Assembly (NCBI RefSeq): GCF_964059955.1
Contig: NZ_OZ060924.1
Span: 372,001 to 436,000, forward strand
DNA: 64,000 nt
Direction of reading: 5' to 3'
Source: Sodalis-like secondary symbiont of Drepanosiphum platanoidis
Lineage (GTDB): Bacteria > Pseudomonadota > Gammaproteobacteria > Enterobacterales > Enterobacteriaceae
Of the stretch, positions 62,408 to 64,000 are shown piece by piece. Made by a program: the position numbers and the translations under genes. Position 1 is the stretch's first letter, and every line of letters begins with the position of its first letter. Below the pieces are notes generated by a model. The model was not told the origin of the DNA, did no database searches, and was given only the letters and a program-made list of their open reading frames with translations.

Positions 62408-62941
62408 ATGTCACGTATTTCAAAAATTCCAATTATCATACCAGATGATATAATTGTAAAAATAAAAAGAAATAATATTTTAATAAAAAAAAATGATATT
62501 GATTTAAATCAAAAAATAAGTAAATTAGTTATTGTAAAAAAAGATAATAATATATTAAAATGTTCTCCTATTAATAATACAAAAAATAGTTGGGCTATTT
62601 CAGGAACTACTCGTTCTTTATTAAATAATATGATTATTGGATTAACAAAAGGATTTATTAAAAAATTAAAACTTATTGGAATTGGATATAAAGCGTCAAT
62701 AAAAAATAAAATTATTTATTTATCTTTAGGTTTTTCTCATATTATTAAATATAAATTACCTGAAAGAATAAATATAGAATGTTATAATCAAACAGAAATT
62801 ATAATTAAAGGATATGATAAACAAGTTGTTGGTCAAGTAGCATCAGATATAAGATCTTATCGTCCTCCTGAACCATATAAAGGTAAAGGTATTAGATATT
62901 TTGATGAAATAGTAAAAATTAAAGAAACAAAGAAAAAATAA
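62408..62941 (+). CDS. rplF: Ribosomal protein L6
   Basis: Large-subunit protein at the base of the L7/L12 stalk. The 177 residues equal E. coli: MSRISKIPIIIPD, GTTRSLLNNMIIGLTKGF, LIGIGYKASIK, LGFSHIIKYKLPE, VGQVASDIRSYRPPEPYKGKG. An AGGA precedes the ATG. Confidence 0.98.
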   Translation: MSRISKIPIIIPDDIIVKIKRNNILIKKNDIDLNQKISKLVIVKKDNNILKCSPINNTKNSWAISGTTRSLLNNMIIGLTKGFIKKLKLIGIGYKASIKNKIIYLSLGFSHIIKYKLPERINIECYNQTEIIIKGYDKQVVGQVASDIRSYRPPEPYKGKGIRYFDEIVKIKETKKK

Positions 62942-62967
62942 AAATTATAATAGAGATTATATAATTT

Positions 62968-63321
62968 ATGAATAAAAAAAAATCACGTATTCGTAGAGCA
63001 TCTAATAGTAGATATAAATTAAAAAAATTAAAAGCTATTAGATTAATTGTACATCGTACATCAAAACATATATATGCACAAATTATTGAACCAAAAAATT
63101 CAAAAATATTAATAACATCTTCTACATTACAAAAATATGTTATAAACAATAAAATAAATACTAGTAATAAAATATCAGCTAGTATTATAGGTAAAAATTT
63201 AGCTGAAAAAGCTTTAAAAAAAGGTATAAAAAAAGTATCTTTTGATAGATCTGGATTTAAATATCATGGTCGAATTAAAGCATTAGCAGAATCAGCTCGT
63301 GCTTCTGGTCTTCAGTTTTAA
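62968..63321 (+). CDS. rplR: Ribosomal protein L18
   Basis: 5S rRNA-binding protein of the central protuberance. The 117 residues equal E. coli: [60 protein letters not shown]. It follows rplF by 26 bases. Confidence 0.97.
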   Translation: MNKKKSRIRRASNSRYKLKKLKAIRLIVHRTSKHIYAQIIEPKNSKILITSSTLQKYVINNKINTSNKISASIIGKNLAEKALKKGIKKVSFDRSGFKYHGRIKALAESARASGLQF

Positions 63322-63338
63322 AATATAGGCAAATAAAA

Positions 63339-63842
63339 ATGGCGCACATTGAAAAACAATCTAACGAATTTCAAGAAAAATTAATTGCAGTAAATCGTGT
63401 GTCAAAAACTGTAAAAGGTGGACGTGTTTTTAGTTTTACTGCATTAACAGTTGTAGGGGATAGAAAAGGTAAAGTAGGATTTGGTTATGGAAAAGCTAGA
63501 GAAGTACCTGCTGCAATACAAAAAGCAATGGAAAAAGCTCGTTATAATATGATATTTATTCATTTAAAAAATGGAAAAACTATTCAACATTCAATAAATG
63601 GATCTTTTACTGGATCTAAAGTATTTATGAAACCTGCTTCTGAAGGAACAGGAATTATTGCAGGTGGAGCTATGCGTTCTGTATTAGAAGTTGCAGGTAT
63701 TCATAATATATTAGCTAAATCATATGGTTCGAATAATCCAATAAATGTTGTACGTGCTACAATTGAAGCGTTAAAAAATATGAAATATCCTGAAATTATT
63801 GCTAATAAACGTGGAAAATTTATTGAAGAAATTACTGGTTAA
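63339..63842 (+). CDS. rpsE: Ribosomal protein S5
   Basis: Small-subunit protein important for decoding fidelity and mRNA unwinding. The 167 residues equal E. coli: [61 protein letters not shown]. It starts MAHIEKQ like E. coli. Confidence 0.98.
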   Translation: MAHIEKQSNEFQEKLIAVNRVSKTVKGGRVFSFTALTVVGDRKGKVGFGYGKAREVPAAIQKAMEKARYNMIFIHLKNGKTIQHSINGSFTGSKVFMKPASEGTGIIAGGAMRSVLEVAGIHNILAKSYGSNNPINVVRATIEALKNMKYPEIIANKRGKFIEEITG

Positions 63843-63848
63843 TATAAA

Positions 63849-64000
63849 TTGAAAACTATAAAAATAACTCAAAAAAAAAGTAAAATAAAAAAAATTTTAA
63901 AACATAAATCTACATTAATTGGTTTAGGTTTAAAATATATTGGACATACAGTAGAACGAAAATATACACCAGAAATAATAGGTATGATACGTTCTATATC
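63849..64000 (+). CDS. rpmD: Ribosomal protein L30 (5' part, TTG start)
   Basis: The window ends inside this gene; 50 of about 59 residues are visible. After the start the product reads [16 protein letters not shown], then [20 protein letters not shown] and [11 protein letters not shown], matching E. coli L30. The only possible start in frame after the preceding stop is TTG at 63849, seven bases after the rpsE stop, without a clear ribosome binding site; translation is probably coupled to rpsE. The next genes in E. coli would be rplO and secY. Confidence 0.93.
   Translation, partial: MKTIKITQKKSKIKKILKHKSTLIGLGLKYIGHTVERKYTPEIIGMIRSI

Overview
This window is a piece of the chromosome of a strongly reduced, extremely AT-rich gammaproteobacterium, almost certainly an Enterobacterales-derived obligate insect symbiont of the Buchnera/Wigglesworthia/Nardonella/Stammera type. 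By eye G+C is roughly 15 percent overall and only a few percent between genes. Nearly every protein aligns over its full length with its E. coli counterpart, active-site residues are kept, and local gene order repeatedly matches E. coli minus deleted members. I cannot name the species from sequence alone. The standard code applies: Trp is TGG, and rplD ends in TGA.

Layout: the 3' end of prmC (+), then a long minus-strand block: lgt; rpsF-rpsR-rplI (priB lost); nfuA; truA; recA-alaS-csrA (recX lost); tusE; tRNA-Cys and tRNA-Leu. gapA (+) follows. Next on minus come cca, prfB-lysS, cmk-rpsA-ihfB, a 1.4-kb empty spacer, pgi, tRNA-Glu, ychF and ileS-lspA (ribF lost). On plus come rpsT, gyrA, the 4.5S RNA gene ffs, ahpC and the macromolecular synthesis operon rpsU-dnaG-rpoD. 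On minus comes lptD-surA-ksgA (pdxA lost). On plus come fldA and fabI, with birA (-) converging on fabI; then sufABCDSE, fpr, the S10 operon and the spc operon up to a truncated rpmD.

Functionally most of the window is information processing: ribosomal proteins, tRNA maturation and charging (cca, truA, tusE, alaS, lysS, ileS), release factor 2, gyrase, primase, sigma-70, SRP RNA. Around it sits a compact Fe-S and redox module (SUF, NfuA, flavodoxin, flavodoxin reductase, peroxiredoxin), two glycolytic enzymes (Pgi, GapA), fatty-acid steps (FabI, BirA), and an outer-membrane biogenesis set (Lgt, LspA, SurA, LptD), which suggests the cell still builds a real outer membrane.

Most notable: recA is split by a run of 14 A that needs a one-base slip to give full-length protein. 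prfB keeps its programmed +1 frameshift, but the in-frame stop is UAA instead of the RF2-specific UGA. LptD lacks the C-terminal cysteine pair that forms the essential disulfides in E. coli. All three tRNAs lack an encoded CCA, so they depend on the cca gene here. A 52-nt perfect AT-only palindrome lies between ffs and ahpC. I found no phage, insertion sequence, CRISPR array or secondary-metabolite locus.
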